From positions 5,923,501-5,987,500 of the forward strand of contig NZ_CP083951.1 in assembly GCF_006440675.2 (NCBI RefSeq): 64,000 bases of DNA, given 5' to 3'. The translations under genes and the position numbers were made by a program. Position 1 is the first letter of the stretch. Every line of letters begins with the position of its first letter. Of the stretch, positions 1-8,466 are shown piece by piece. The notes below the pieces were generated by a model that ran no database searches, was not told where the DNA came from, and worked only from the letters and a program-made list of their open reading frames with translations. Source of the stretch: Mesorhizobium sp. B2-8-5. GTDB taxonomy: Bacteria; Pseudomonadota; Alphaproteobacteria; Rhizobiales; Rhizobiaceae.

Positions 1-2
1 GC

Positions 3-1343
3 GAGCACGAATGGAACGAGACGCGTTTCAAGGTGCTCGGCCGAATCCGCAACATCAGCCTGCGGAAAACCCTCGAGCACAATTGCGAATTCTATTTCGT
101 CGTCGACGTCGACAATTTCGTGCGACCGGCCACGCTGCGGGAACTCGTCGCGCTCGACGTGCCTATCGTTGCGCCGCTGCTACGCTCCATCGCACCCGGT
201 CAGTATTATTCGAACTACCACGCCGAGGTCGACGCGAGCGGATATTATCAGCACTGCGATCAGTATCTCTGGGTGCTCAACCGCCATGTCCGCGGCATCC
301 TTGAAATACCGCTCGTGCATTGCACCTACCTTGTCCGCGCCGACGTGCTGACCGAGCTGACATATGACGACGGCACCACGCGATACGAGTACGTCATCTT
401 TGCCGACAGCGCCCGCAAGGCCGGGATCGTTCAATACATCGATAACCGGCAGGTCTACGGCTACATCACCTTCGGCGATGGCGAATATCATGTAAGTGAT
501 GGAATCGAGCGCGCAGGCGAGCTTTTGCGCAGCGCGGGTGACGTCCCGGTATTGGCGGAGGTCGCTGCCGTCGCGTCGGCGCCGGCCGAGCCACGGGATT
601 CGCCGAAAATTCACCTGATAAACCTCGACCGGAGCGTCGACCGCTGGAACAAGTATCAGAGCGACAATTGGCATCTGACGCAGAATACGCTTCGGGTATC
701 GGCCGCCGACGGCGCCTCCCTGGACCGGAATGCGCTCATAGAGGAAGGCCTGATCACCAGCGATTGCGCGTATCCGGCAGGAACGCTCGGGTGTGCTCTA
801 TCCCATATCAACCTGTGGAAGCTGGCGGTTTCGGAGAGCAAGCCGATAACCGTCTTTGAAGACGACGTCCGTGCATCGTTTCGGTTCCTGGAGGAATCGG
901 CCGATCTCATGGCTCGAGCTCCGAGGGATTGGGATATCATCCAGTGGGGCTATGTATTTGACCCATTGTTCGCCTGGCTGGATTTCGGCTTCTCCAAAGC
1001 AAAGCTGGAATTCTACGACCTCCGAAATAGAAACGGGACCTCGTTTCAGGCTGAGAAATTCTCGAGATCGCTGGTCGGGCTGGTACATTCGTTTGGAACG
1101 CAGGCCTACACAGTCTCGCCGTCAGGTGCACGCAAACTCCTTCAAAAGTGCCTTCCTCTGCAACGCCGGCTTATCCCGTTTCCTGGAACGGGCGTCGTGA
1201 TCGAGGACACGGGCATCGATTGCGCCATGTGCGGGGCGTACGGCTCGATGCAAGCTTTCCTTTGCATTGCGCCACTCGTCATCCCAGACGACGGGCAATC
1301 GTCAGAGCGGATGTCAATGGATCGGCAGCAAAGCTCGGGCTAA
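3..1343 (+). CDS. Two-domain glycosyltransferase, GT25 C-terminal domain (5' partial)
   Basis: The reading frame is open to the left edge of the window, so the true start lies upstream; a GTG at 33 is only the first internal candidate. The N-terminal part (to about residue 190) has a DVD motif in FVVDVDNF followed by 'TLRELVALDVPIVAPLLR', resembling the first glycosyltransferase domain of procollagen galactosyltransferase/PLOD-like proteins. The C-terminal part from 'KIHLINLDRSVDRW' is a family 25 (LPS biosynthesis) glycosyltransferase, with a conserved 'GTLGCALSHINLW' and an acidic 'VFEDDV' motif that should bind the metal-sugar nucleotide. The role is probably sugar transfer to a surface glycan or protein. 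It is followed by convergent glycan-modifying genes. The acceptor and sugar cannot be read from sequence. Confidence 0.75.
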   Translation, partial: EHEWNETRFKVLGRIRNISLRKTLEHNCEFYFVVDVDNFVRPATLRELVALDVPIVAPLLRSIAPGQYYSNYHAEVDASGYYQHCDQYLWVLNRHVRGILEIPLVHCTYLVRADVLTELTYDDGTTRYEYVIFADSARKAGIVQYIDNRQVYGYITFGDGEYHVSDGIERAGELLRSAGDVPVLAEVAAVASAPAEPRDSPKIHLINLDRSVDRWNKYQSDNWHLTQNTLRVSAADGASLDRNALIEEGLITSDCAYPAGTLGCALSHINLWKLAVSESKPITVFEDDVRASFRFLEESADLMARAPRDWDIIQWGYVFDPLFAWLDFGFSKAKLEFYDLRNRNGTSFQAEKFSRSLVGLVHSFGTQAYTVSPSGARKLLQKCLPLQRRLIPFPGTGVVIEDTGIDCAMCGAYGSMQAFLCIAPLVIPDDGQSSERMSMDRQQSSG

Positions 1344-1380
1344 GCGCCCCAGCTTTCACGGAGTCGCAGAGCCCGCGACT

Positions 1381-2847
1381 TCACACGCGGCTATCGCCAC
1401 GCATTTGGCGCCCGTAATCACGTTCAGCCTCGGTCAGTTGCCGTTTGCGCAGCACCACGCGCATCTCGTCTACCGCCCGCGGGCTGCGCAAGATCTCGTC
1501 CTCCAAGACACCTCGCGCCGCGAGCGCATCCCCGATCGAACTATAGCCGAAGGTTTGCTCCACCAACTCGAACCTGGATTCGGTCCATCCGAGATACCAG
1601 TACCATTCGCAATAGTAGAGCCAACTCCGCTCGTTGAAGGCGTGTACGTGGGTAGGATCCTGCCAGGCACCGTATGACAGGTCGTATGGCACCACAATAT
1701 TGAACAGCCCTCCATCCGCCAGCAAAGTCAGGCAGTTCGTCATAGCCGTCACAAGATCCGCAACGTGCTCGAGCACGTGCGAGGCCGTTACGCTGGCAAA
1801 TAGTCCCCGGCCCATCCGAACCGGTCCGAAGCGCTCGGACATAAATTCACGCTCGAACAGGCCAGGATCCGATATGTCGGCCACGATGTCGGGATGCCAT
1901 CGGTTGCTGATATCGATATTCAGCACCCTTGGATCGCGTATCTTTCCCCGACCGAGTACAACGTCGCCGGGTAGGTTCGGCAAATCGCTCCAGGCAAGCG
2001 CTTCCGGAAGTATATTTGTTGCTCTGCGTCGACTGAATGCCTCGAACCCGGCCGTCGCTACCTTGTGACGTCTATCCGTGTCGTGCACCAGCGCCTCGGC
2101 CGCGGCGACAAGGTTCTCGTATGGCGCCGCAACGAAGGCGTCCGTCAAATCGGCGTCCACAAGTTCGCCCGGATTTATCTCGCTTACTACCGCGCGCCTG
2201 TTGGCCAGAAGATCGAATACGCGGATTATTTCGAGCTGCCCACTACCGTAGAAATGTATATTGATAATAACTTTGGCTCTGGCAATGAATTGATCGAGCT
2301 GTTCGGCAAAAACATTGAACAATGCCTCAACGCGCAGCCCACGAGCGCGCATTTCGTCTATTATTGCCGACCTTCTCTCATTGAATGATCCATAGAATAA
2401 AACGTCAATATCCTGTTCAGCATCGCCGATTCGCGCAAGACCATCAACGTAGAACATCCGGAAATAGTGGACCGGGCGACCTATCTTCCTGGATAGAAAG
2501 ATGGCATTACTCTCGCTAAAATCCCATACATGAAACCTCCGCAAGAGATTGCAATAATCATCCGTGATCCAATTTGATGTATAATTTTCGACGTTGAATA
2601 TAATAGAATTTCCAGGCAGACGATCCAAAGCCGACGTTTGATAAAGATTGGCGCCTAGTACGATCGCCCGCCCGTCGAAATCCGCAGGCAAATCATGAAT
2701 GATGTCCGTCCCGATCGAGATCTCGCTCAAACCATCGGCGAGCATCCTGACCATGCTTGCGAGCACCTGCACGATCCCCGGATGAACGAGAAGTGTGATG
2801 TGTGTTCTTGTGCTCACGTCATCCCCATCCCCCGGCATTCCCACCAT
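1381..2847 (-). CDS. CgeB-like glycosyltransferase fused to SAM methyltransferase
   Basis: The 488-residue product has two parts. Residues about 1-310 look like a CgeB/GT-B type glycosyltransferase, with 'DVLFYGSFNERR' and an acceptor/donor-side block 'INIHFYGSGQLEIIRVFDLL'. Residues about 320-485 look like a class I SAM-dependent methyltransferase, with 'VLNIDIS', 'SHVLEHV' and 'LLADGGLFNIVVP'. The chosen ATG at 2847 is preceded by GAGG with 9-nt spacing; a longer frame back to 2964 would overlap the upstream gene's end. It lies downstream of the TylF-like gene on the same strand and probably shares its operon. It would glycosylate and methylate a surface polysaccharide; the substrate is unknown. 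AT-rich stretches near 2470-2700 suggest acquired DNA. Confidence 0.7.
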   Translation of the reverse strand: MVGMPGDGDDVSTRTHITLLVHPGIVQVLASMVRMLADGLSEISIGTDIIHDLPADFDGRAIVLGANLYQTSALDRLPGNSIIFNVENYTSNWITDDYCNLLRRFHVWDFSESNAIFLSRKIGRPVHYFRMFYVDGLARIGDAEQDIDVLFYGSFNERRSAIIDEMRARGLRVEALFNVFAEQLDQFIARAKVIINIHFYGSGQLEIIRVFDLLANRRAVVSEINPGELVDADLTDAFVAAPYENLVAAAEALVHDTDRRHKVATAGFEAFSRRRATNILPEALAWSDLPNLPGDVVLGRGKIRDPRVLNIDISNRWHPDIVADISDPGLFEREFMSERFGPVRMGRGLFASVTASHVLEHVADLVTAMTNCLTLLADGGLFNIVVPYDLSYGAWQDPTHVHAFNERSWLYYCEWYWYLGWTESRFELVEQTFGYSSIGDALAARGVLEDEILRSPRAVDEMRVVLRKRQLTEAERDYGRQMRGDSRV

Positions 2848-2920
2848 GAACGATCGCCTCGTTCGATGCTGCGGTGGTCGCCTTCGAATAGTATTGCTCA
2901 CGTCACCCGATGGGGGTTTG

Positions 2921-3709
2921 TCATTGGTGATTTGCGGGCTCGGAAACCCTCCACCACACGGCACAGCCGTCGATCGGAATTAAGGGCGAAGTGATGTTGC
3001 CTCCAGCGCGGAACTCATCCACGGCCTGAGCGCACGGGGCCAGGAAGTAGTCGTCGACGATTACAAATCCCCCATACGATACCTTGTGATAGAGCGCATC
3101 GAGAGCTTGAATGGTCGACTCATACATGTCGCCATCCAGTCTAAGAACCGCCAATTTTTGTATCGGCGCATTTGGGAGCGTGTCCTTGAACCAGCCTTCA
3201 AGGAAGACAACCTGCTCGTCAAGCAAGTCATATCTGCGGAAATTTTCTTCCACGTCCTTCCGGGAGATCGCCAGTTCTCCATGCACGTGGTGGGTGTCGC
3301 CAACGTCCGCCGCATACTTTTCGGGACTTGGAGGAGGAAGGCCGGCGAAACTGTCGGCGACAAAGATCCGACGTCGCGTTTCGGCGTATGAGGCAAGAAT
3401 GCCTCTCATGAAAATGCACGCTCCACCGCGCCAGACCCCGGTCTCTATAAAGTCGCCAGGAACATCGTTCAGGATCACGGTTTCGCACAGATGCCGCAAA
3501 TTGCGCATCCTCGCCGAGCCAATCATGGTTTGCGCCAGTCCTGGCCAATCCCGCCCGAGGGCACGCTTGTTCGGGTCGTATTGCCCACCGGTCCACGGAT
3601 CAATGGGCGCGTCGCCGTACAAGGTTCCGGTCAACGATGCTTCGAGAAGATTGAGATACCTATTCCGCATCTTCACGGCGGCGGTCAGGAAGTCATGACT
3701 GTCATTCAA
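2921..3709 (-). CDS. TylF/macrocin O-methyltransferase family protein
   Basis: This 262-residue protein matches the TylF (macrocin O-methyltransferase) family, which methylates sugar hydroxyls using SAM. Visible motifs are 'GDFIETGVWRGGACIFMRG' (SAM-binding loop), 'RIFVADSFAGLPPP', 'LAVLRLDGDMYESTIQAL' (acidic metal-binding residues) and 'GGFVIVDDYF'. The start is a TTG at 3709, because AAGGAG sits 7 nt upstream; the longer frame to 3841 begins with non-conserved sequence. It is the first gene of a leftward pair with the glycosyltransferase-methyltransferase fusion, 73 bp away. Inference: O-methylation of a sugar in the glycan made by this cluster. Confidence 0.78.
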   Translation of the reverse strand: MNDSHDFLTAAVKMRNRYLNLLEASLTGTLYGDAPIDPWTGGQYDPNKRALGRDWPGLAQTMIGSARMRNLRHLCETVILNDVPGDFIETGVWRGGACIFMRGILASYAETRRRIFVADSFAGLPPPSPEKYAADVGDTHHVHGELAISRKDVEENFRRYDLLDEQVVFLEGWFKDTLPNAPIQKLAVLRLDGDMYESTIQALDALYHKVSYGGFVIVDDYFLAPCAQAVDEFRAGGNITSPLIPIDGCAVWWRVSEPANHQ

Positions 3710-4122
3710 TGCTGGTCTCCTTCTGAGAGCCTGACCGGAACCGCTGCTTCCGCGCGGGCTTTTGGATGGATACGAGCGCGATTGATCGAACTGCGCTGTC
3801 GCCGTAACTTCGTCAGCCACCTGCGAAAAGCTCTTCTCCACAATACGCCTTCGAAATGCAGCCCCTCGTTCCGGAGGCCGTCCGCTTTACGATCCTTCGC
3901 CAAAAACTGACATCATGCTAATTTAGTTTCAGGCAGTCGGACATTAGAAATCGAAGTGCAACACGAGATTTTGCCATATCCTTGTGGCCCGCGGCGTCCG
4001 CAAGCTCGCTCCCTGCCGCATCGTGGGACGGCCGCTCTTGCGGAGATCTACATTTTGACTCGTGGCATTGAACCGCGAGTGAAGGTGCACCAATAGCGAA
4101 GCGGACAGGGCTCTGAATTGCC
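3710..4122. other. Divergent intergenic region (413 bp)
   Basis: This gap separates the leftward TylF-like gene from the rightward F5/8C-FkbM gene and must hold both promoters. I could not find a convincing -35/-10 pair, a terminator or a repeat. Short frames here lack ribosome binding sites and family features. Confidence 0.5.
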
Positions 4123-5313
4123 GTGATAAACCTCGCGATCAACAAACCTGCAACTCAAAGTTCGACCTCAGAATGGTCATTCAGCCCGCACCCGGAGCAG
4201 GACGCTCGGGGAGGAAACGACGGCAAGATTTCTGGCGAAATGGGATTTCATACCAAAACGGAAACGGATCCCTGGTGGCAGGTCGACCTTGGCAGCGAGT
4301 TTCTAATTCGGCAAGTTGTTATATATAATCGGCAGCATCAAGCGCAAAGGCTAAGGCACTTTAGCCTTCTTGGATCAATTGACGAAGAGCATTGGACGAT
4401 CTTCTATAGAAAAATTGATAGCGGAGTCTTTGGCGATTCAGACGGACGGCCTTACATTGCGAATATTTCTGGAGATCATATTGCTCGGTTCGTGAGGGTT
4501 AGGCTTGACGGCTATGAATGCTTGCACTTCAGTGAATGTCAGATATTTGGTGATCCTCTCGATCAAGCTACACGCGCTCGACTAACCGACGAAGAACGCG
4601 AAAATAATCGTATCCCAATTGGGCGGGATGGCTATTTCATGAGCGTTGGCGGCTTTGACATATTCGTGGACACTGAAAATTACTCAGAGACAATCATCGA
4701 TGCACTTCGCAGAAATTACTACGAGGGGCGTGAGCGGCAGTTGACTGCCGATCTGGTTCATCCGTCAGACCGTGTTATCGAAGTGGGAACCGCGATAGGG
4801 CTGGTGGCGATGACAGCCGCATTGATCGTGCGCGCTGAAAACGTTCTGACATTCGACGCGAACCCTAAAATTCTTGATGATGCTCGGCAAAACTTCAGGC
4901 GAAACGGCCTTTCCAAGATCAAGTCGCGCAACGGGGTTCTGAAAAATCGACAGAAGATCCTCGGCGCGGGCGAAACCGTCGAGTTCTATATCGACAAATC
5001 TTTTTGGGCTTCCAGGCTCGATGCGACATCGACGGAACCGAGTATCGTCGACAAGGTTCGAATTCCTGTCTACTGTCTTGAAGACGAGATACGTGACCAT
5101 TCCGCAAATGTCCTCATTTGCGACATAGAAGGTGGAGAGGTCGAGTTGCTGGGGGCGGCCGATCTGTCCGGTATTCGACTGATCATCATGGAGACGCACT
5201 ATGCGGTCTCCGGCGAGACAGCCACGGATGCGATGATGCGAAAGCTTATCGTTGAAGGGTTTTCCCTTCATCTTGGCCATTCCGCGCATCAATTTGTGGT
5301 CCTGCGCCGGTAA
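4123..5313 (+). CDS. F5/8C (fucolectin-like) domain fused to FkbM methyltransferase
   Basis: The 396-residue protein has an N-terminal discoidin-like lectin domain (about 1-150) with the hallmark 'NLAINKPATQSSTSEW', 'DPWWQVDLGSEFLIRQVVIY' and a closing 'FSECQIFG'. The C-terminal part (about 165-396) is an FkbM-type SAM methyltransferase with 'DRVIEVGTAIGLVAMTAAL', 'VLTFDANP' and 'VLICDIEGGEVELL'. There is no signal peptide, so it should act in the cytoplasm, perhaps binding a carbohydrate acceptor through the lectin domain while methylating it. The GTG start at 4123 has only a weak GGACAGGG far upstream. AT content is visibly higher than in the surrounding core genes, which hints at horizontal transfer. 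Confidence 0.78.
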   Translation: MINLAINKPATQSSTSEWSFSPHPEQDARGGNDGKISGEMGFHTKTETDPWWQVDLGSEFLIRQVVIYNRQHQAQRLRHFSLLGSIDEEHWTIFYRKIDSGVFGDSDGRPYIANISGDHIARFVRVRLDGYECLHFSECQIFGDPLDQATRARLTDEERENNRIPIGRDGYFMSVGGFDIFVDTENYSETIIDALRRNYYEGRERQLTADLVHPSDRVIEVGTAIGLVAMTAALIVRAENVLTFDANPKILDDARQNFRRNGLSKIKSRNGVLKNRQKILGAGETVEFYIDKSFWASRLDATSTEPSIVDKVRIPVYCLEDEIRDHSANVLICDIEGGEVELLGAADLSGIRLIIMETHYAVSGETATDAMMRKLIVEGFSLHLGHSAHQFVVLRR

Positions 5314-5403
5314 ACTGCTACCGAGGGACTACGCCCTACAGCTAATTGCTCAACCCACGATCTCTGTTTCGAAGGTTCGACCATCGGGTCGGAAGTGGTT
5401 TCG

Positions 5404-6318
5404 ATGAACCGACGAGAGTTTACGGCGTTAACGGTCACATCTTTTGGCCTGGTTTGCCCATCGCGATGGAGTCTGGACAGGAGTCTGGCGGCTGCAATGC
5501 CCGTGATTGCTCAAGCTGCGACCCCAGCCGGGTTGCTTCACGCCCCCATCGAGCTTGCCGGCGACTGGGGTCGCATGCTGCCGGGTGCCGCCCTTCAGGT
5601 CGTCGAGCGCATGCGCCATGCTTGCCTCGATGGTGTCCGCCTCGTTTCAGATCGCCAGCCGACGAGACTGCGCGTCGAGGAACATACCTCCGGTTCGCCA
5701 GCCGTCTGGCTGCACCCCGACGGCAGCAGCATGGCCTGGACAATTGTCGATATCGGCGAGCGGGACTGGTCGAAGCTCGCCTACCAATTCGGGCATGAGC
5801 TCGGCCATGTCTTTGCCAACAGCTGGCAGGCCGACGCCAAGCCCGCGCCTCCCTGTCAATGGCTCGAGGAAGCCATGGTGGAGGCCTTTTCGCTGCGTGG
5901 CCTGGGGCGCCTGGCGAAGGACTGGAAACAAAACCCGCCCTTTCCCGGCGACAACGCCTTCGGCGACGCCATCGCCGAGTATCGCCAGAACATCATCAAC
6001 GGCTACAAGGCGCTTGCCGACTCTCAGGGTCTCACTAGCGACCCGGCAAAGTGGTTTGCCAAGCACCGAAGCGAGATCGAAGTTCCGAACCTCAACTCGT
6101 TCGCACAAGCAATGTCCTTGAACATTCTCGCTCAATACGAGGGGGCTTCAGAATGTATCGAGGCCCTTGGCGCACTCAATCGCTGGCCTGGCCGGAGCAG
6201 CATTCCAATCGGCGAATATCTGCAACGCTGGAAAGACAGCTGCGCCGATTTGCACGCGTCACCTCAGTTGCCGATCCACTTGAGCGAGATTTTGGGAATT
6301 CTGCCTGGCCTCAAGTGA
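5404..6318 (+). CDS. Exported HExxH protein, gluzincin-like, function unknown
   Basis: The 304-residue product starts at an ATG that yields MNRREFTAL, a twin-arginine-like signal followed by a short hydrophobic stretch, so export is likely. 'FGHELGHVF' (H131, E132, H135) is a zinc metalloprotease-type HExxH motif, and 'CQWLEEAMVEAFSLR' about 21-25 residues later could provide the third glutamate ligand, as in gluzincins. No known peptidase family was recognised over the rest. It stands alone between the glycan block and the demethylase operon. A GTG 9 nt upstream (5395) is an alternative start. Peptidase activity is inferred only from the motif. Confidence 0.6.
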   Translation: MNRREFTALTVTSFGLVCPSRWSLDRSLAAAMPVIAQAATPAGLLHAPIELAGDWGRMLPGAALQVVERMRHACLDGVRLVSDRQPTRLRVEEHTSGSPAVWLHPDGSSMAWTIVDIGERDWSKLAYQFGHELGHVFANSWQADAKPAPPCQWLEEAMVEAFSLRGLGRLAKDWKQNPPFPGDNAFGDAIAEYRQNIINGYKALADSQGLTSDPAKWFAKHRSEIEVPNLNSFAQAMSLNILAQYEGASECIEALGALNRWPGRSSIPIGEYLQRWKDSCADLHASPQLPIHLSEILGILPGLK

Positions 6319-6624
6319 TACCTGGCCGATCAGCTGTTGCTCGCTGGTAGACACCGAGGACCACATTCAATAGCCGAATCTAGTCCGGCACTCGATCAGG
6401 AGTGCACTCCTCATGGGAGGCGCGACACCGCTGGCATCCACGCCCCTTTTTGCAGAACTTGACGCACACAACCCTTTTTTTGAACTGCACCGGCGGCGTG
6501 ATCGAGGTACTCATACCTAACCACGCCGCCGGTTTACGCCGTTGCCCGGGGCACAGTATTTGGGAACACAGAACCGTGGGCTTGGCGTTGCGTCGAACCG
6601 CAGCCTGCGGCCCGGTGGCTTTCC
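6319..6624. other. Intergenic region with no gene (306 bp)
   Basis: This gap lies between the exported HExxH gene and the end of the leftward formaldehyde dehydrogenase operon. Apart from the nested inverted repeat at 6489-6533 I see no gene, promoter or terminator with a T-run. Frames covering it have no ribosome binding site or family match. Confidence 0.5.
6489..6533. repeat. Nested inverted repeat (12-bp outer and 5-bp inner stem)
   Basis: ACCGGCGGCGTG at 6489-6500 is perfectly inverted at 6522-6533. Between them AGGTA at 6505-6509 pairs with TACCT at 6514-6518, leaving a 4-nt loop. No T-run follows on either strand, so it is not a standard intrinsic terminator. It lies about 90 bp beyond the stop of the formaldehyde dehydrogenase gene. 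Confidence 0.7.
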
Positions 6625-7752
6625 TCAATAAACCACGACGCTGCGGATCGACTTGCCCTCATGCATGAGGTCGAAGCCCTTGTTGATGTCCTCCAGCTTC
6701 AGCGTATGGGTGATCATCGGATCGATCTGGATCTTCTTTTCCATGTACCAGTCGACGATTTTTGGCACGTCGGTGCGGCCGCGCGCGCCGCCGAAGGCGG
6801 TGCCCATCCAGCTGCGCCCGGTGACCAGCTGGAACGGCCTGGTCGAGATCTCCTGGCCGGCGCCGGCAACGCCGATGACGACCGACTTGCCCCAGCCGCG
6901 ATGCGAGGCCTCCAGCGCCTGGCGCATCACCTTGGTGTTGCCGGTGCAGTCGAAGGTGTAGTCGGCGCCGCCGATCTGGTCGGCGCCGCGCTTGGTCAGG
7001 TTGACCAGGTAAGGCACGACGTCGCCGTCGATCTCCTTCGGATTGACGAAATGCGTCATGCCGAACTTCTCGCCCCAGGCCTTCTTGTCGTTGTTCAGAT
7101 CGACGCCGATGATCATGTCGGCGCCGGCAAGGCGAAGCCCCTGGATGACGTTCAAGCCGATGCCGCCGAGGCCGAAGACGACCGCCGTCGCGCCTTGCTC
7201 GACCTTGGCGGTGTTGATGACGGCGCCGATGCCGGTCGTCACGCCGCAGCCGATGTAGCAGATCTTGTCGAAGGGGGCGTCGGGATTGACCTTGGCGACC
7301 GCGATCTCGGGCAGCACGGTGAAGTTGGAAAAGGTCGAGCAGCCCATATAATGAAACAGCTTGTCCTTGCCCATCGAAAAGCGCGAGGTGCCGTCGGGCA
7401 TCAAGCCCTGCCCTTGCGTGGCGCGGATGGCGGTGCACAGATTGGTCTTGCGCGACAGGCACGACGGGCACTGCCGGCATTCGGGCGTATAGAGCGGGAT
7501 GACATGGTCGCCCTTCTTGACCGAGGTGACGCCCTTGCCGACATCGACGACGATGCCGGCGCCCTCATGGCCGAGGATCGCCGGAAAAAGGCCTTCCGGA
7601 TCGGCGCCTGACAGCGTGAACTCATCGGTATGGCAGATGCCGGTCGCCTTGATCTCGACCAGCACCTCGCCATCGCGCGGCCCTTCGAGGTCCACCTCCA
7701 TGATCTCAAGCGGCTTTCCGGCGGCGACAGCGACGGCGGCACGCGTCTTCAT
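6625..7752 (-). CDS. frmA: S-(hydroxymethyl)glutathione dehydrogenase (class III alcohol dehydrogenase)
   Basis: This 375-residue zinc enzyme oxidises the formaldehyde-glutathione adduct S-hydroxymethylglutathione to S-formylglutathione with NAD+, in the cytoplasm. Catalytic-zinc residues are in '[12 protein letters not shown]' and 'LGHEGAGIV'; the structural zinc is bound by the four-cysteine block '[15 protein letters not shown]'; the Rossmann motif is '[14 protein letters not shown]'. Length is normal for the family. A GGGAGGGAAG ribosome site precedes the ATG. It is the last gene of a five-gene leftward operon, 54 bp after the GST-like gene. The oxygenases upstream are predicted to release formaldehyde by N-demethylation, which explains its position. 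Confidence 0.93.
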   Translation of the reverse strand: MKTRAAVAVAAGKPLEIMEVDLEGPRDGEVLVEIKATGICHTDEFTLSGADPEGLFPAILGHEGAGIVVDVGKGVTSVKKGDHVIPLYTPECRQCPSCLSRKTNLCTAIRATQGQGLMPDGTSRFSMGKDKLFHYMGCSTFSNFTVLPEIAVAKVNPDAPFDKICYIGCGVTTGIGAVINTAKVEQGATAVVFGLGGIGLNVIQGLRLAGADMIIGVDLNNDKKAWGEKFGMTHFVNPKEIDGDVVPYLVNLTKRGADQIGGADYTFDCTGNTKVMRQALEASHRGWGKSVVIGVAGAGQEISTRPFQLVTGRSWMGTAFGGARGRTDVPKIVDWYMEKKIQIDPMITHTLKLEDINKGFDLMHEGKSIRSVVVY

Positions 7753-7806
7753 TTCTTCCCTCCCGAATTTGCTTGCCGACGCGAGCGCCCGGCCTGTTAT
7801 TGAAAC

Positions 7807-8457
7807 TTACGCCGCGGCCCTGGCTGGCCCGGCCGGGAACACGCCCGACATGACGATAAAACCCTTGATGCGCTTCACGCGATCGCACCAGCGGCGGATC
7901 GCCGGATAATCCTGACGCGGAATACCGCCCTCTTCCGACAGCATGATGTAGGGGAAGCAGGCGATGTCGGCGATCGTCGGATGCGCGGCCGAGCAGATCC
8001 ACTGGCGGCCTTCCTGCTCGCCGAACCAGAGATGTTCGTCGAGGATGCGGAACAGCCGGTGCGCGCCGGCGCGCGCGGCATCGACGTCGAAATCGTAAAA
8101 CAGCGCATCGTGGAGGCGCGCGGCCGATGCAGTCCCGGTGATGCCGTCGGCAAAGGCCAGCCATTGGCTGATCTCGCCGACCAACGCCGGATTGTCCCTC
8201 GGGTACCACGTGCCGGACGGATCGTATTTCGACGCCAGATACACCAGGATCGCCTGAGCATCGCGCAGGATCAGGCCATCATCGTCGATGACCGGCAGTT
8301 GTCCGAGCGGGTTGAGCTTCAGGAACCATTCCGACTTGTGCTCGCGCCCGGGGTAGAAGTCGACGGGCACCGTCTTATGGGTCATGCCGAGGAAGCTCAT
8401 CAAGAGCCGCAATTTATAGCAATTGCCCGACAGCTCGTAGTCGTAAAGCGTGATCAT
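7807..8457 (-). CDS. GST-fold protein, NdmE-like candidate demethylase subunit
   Basis: The 216-residue protein has a glutathione S-transferase fold: an N-terminal thioredoxin-like part with 'YDYELSGNCYKLRLLM' and the cis-proline motif 'NPLGQLPVIDDDG', then an all-alpha part. Where active GSTs usually have an E-S-x-A-I motif, it has 'LRDAQAILVYLA', so glutathione catalysis is uncertain. It lies only 9 bp from the Rieske-reductase gene. In the established NdmCDE complex of Pseudomonas putida CBB5 a GST homologue, NdmE, is a needed structural partner of the Rieske-less NdmC and of NdmD. The same role is inferred here; a stand-alone GST is the alternative. Confidence 0.8.
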   Translation of the reverse strand: MITLYDYELSGNCYKLRLLMSFLGMTHKTVPVDFYPGREHKSEWFLKLNPLGQLPVIDDDGLILRDAQAILVYLASKYDPSGTWYPRDNPALVGEISQWLAFADGITGTASAARLHDALFYDFDVDAARAGAHRLFRILDEHLWFGEQEGRQWICSAAHPTIADIACFPYIMLSEEGGIPRQDYPAIRRWCDRVKRIKGFIVMSGVFPAGPARAAA

Positions 8458-8466
8458 AATTAGCCC

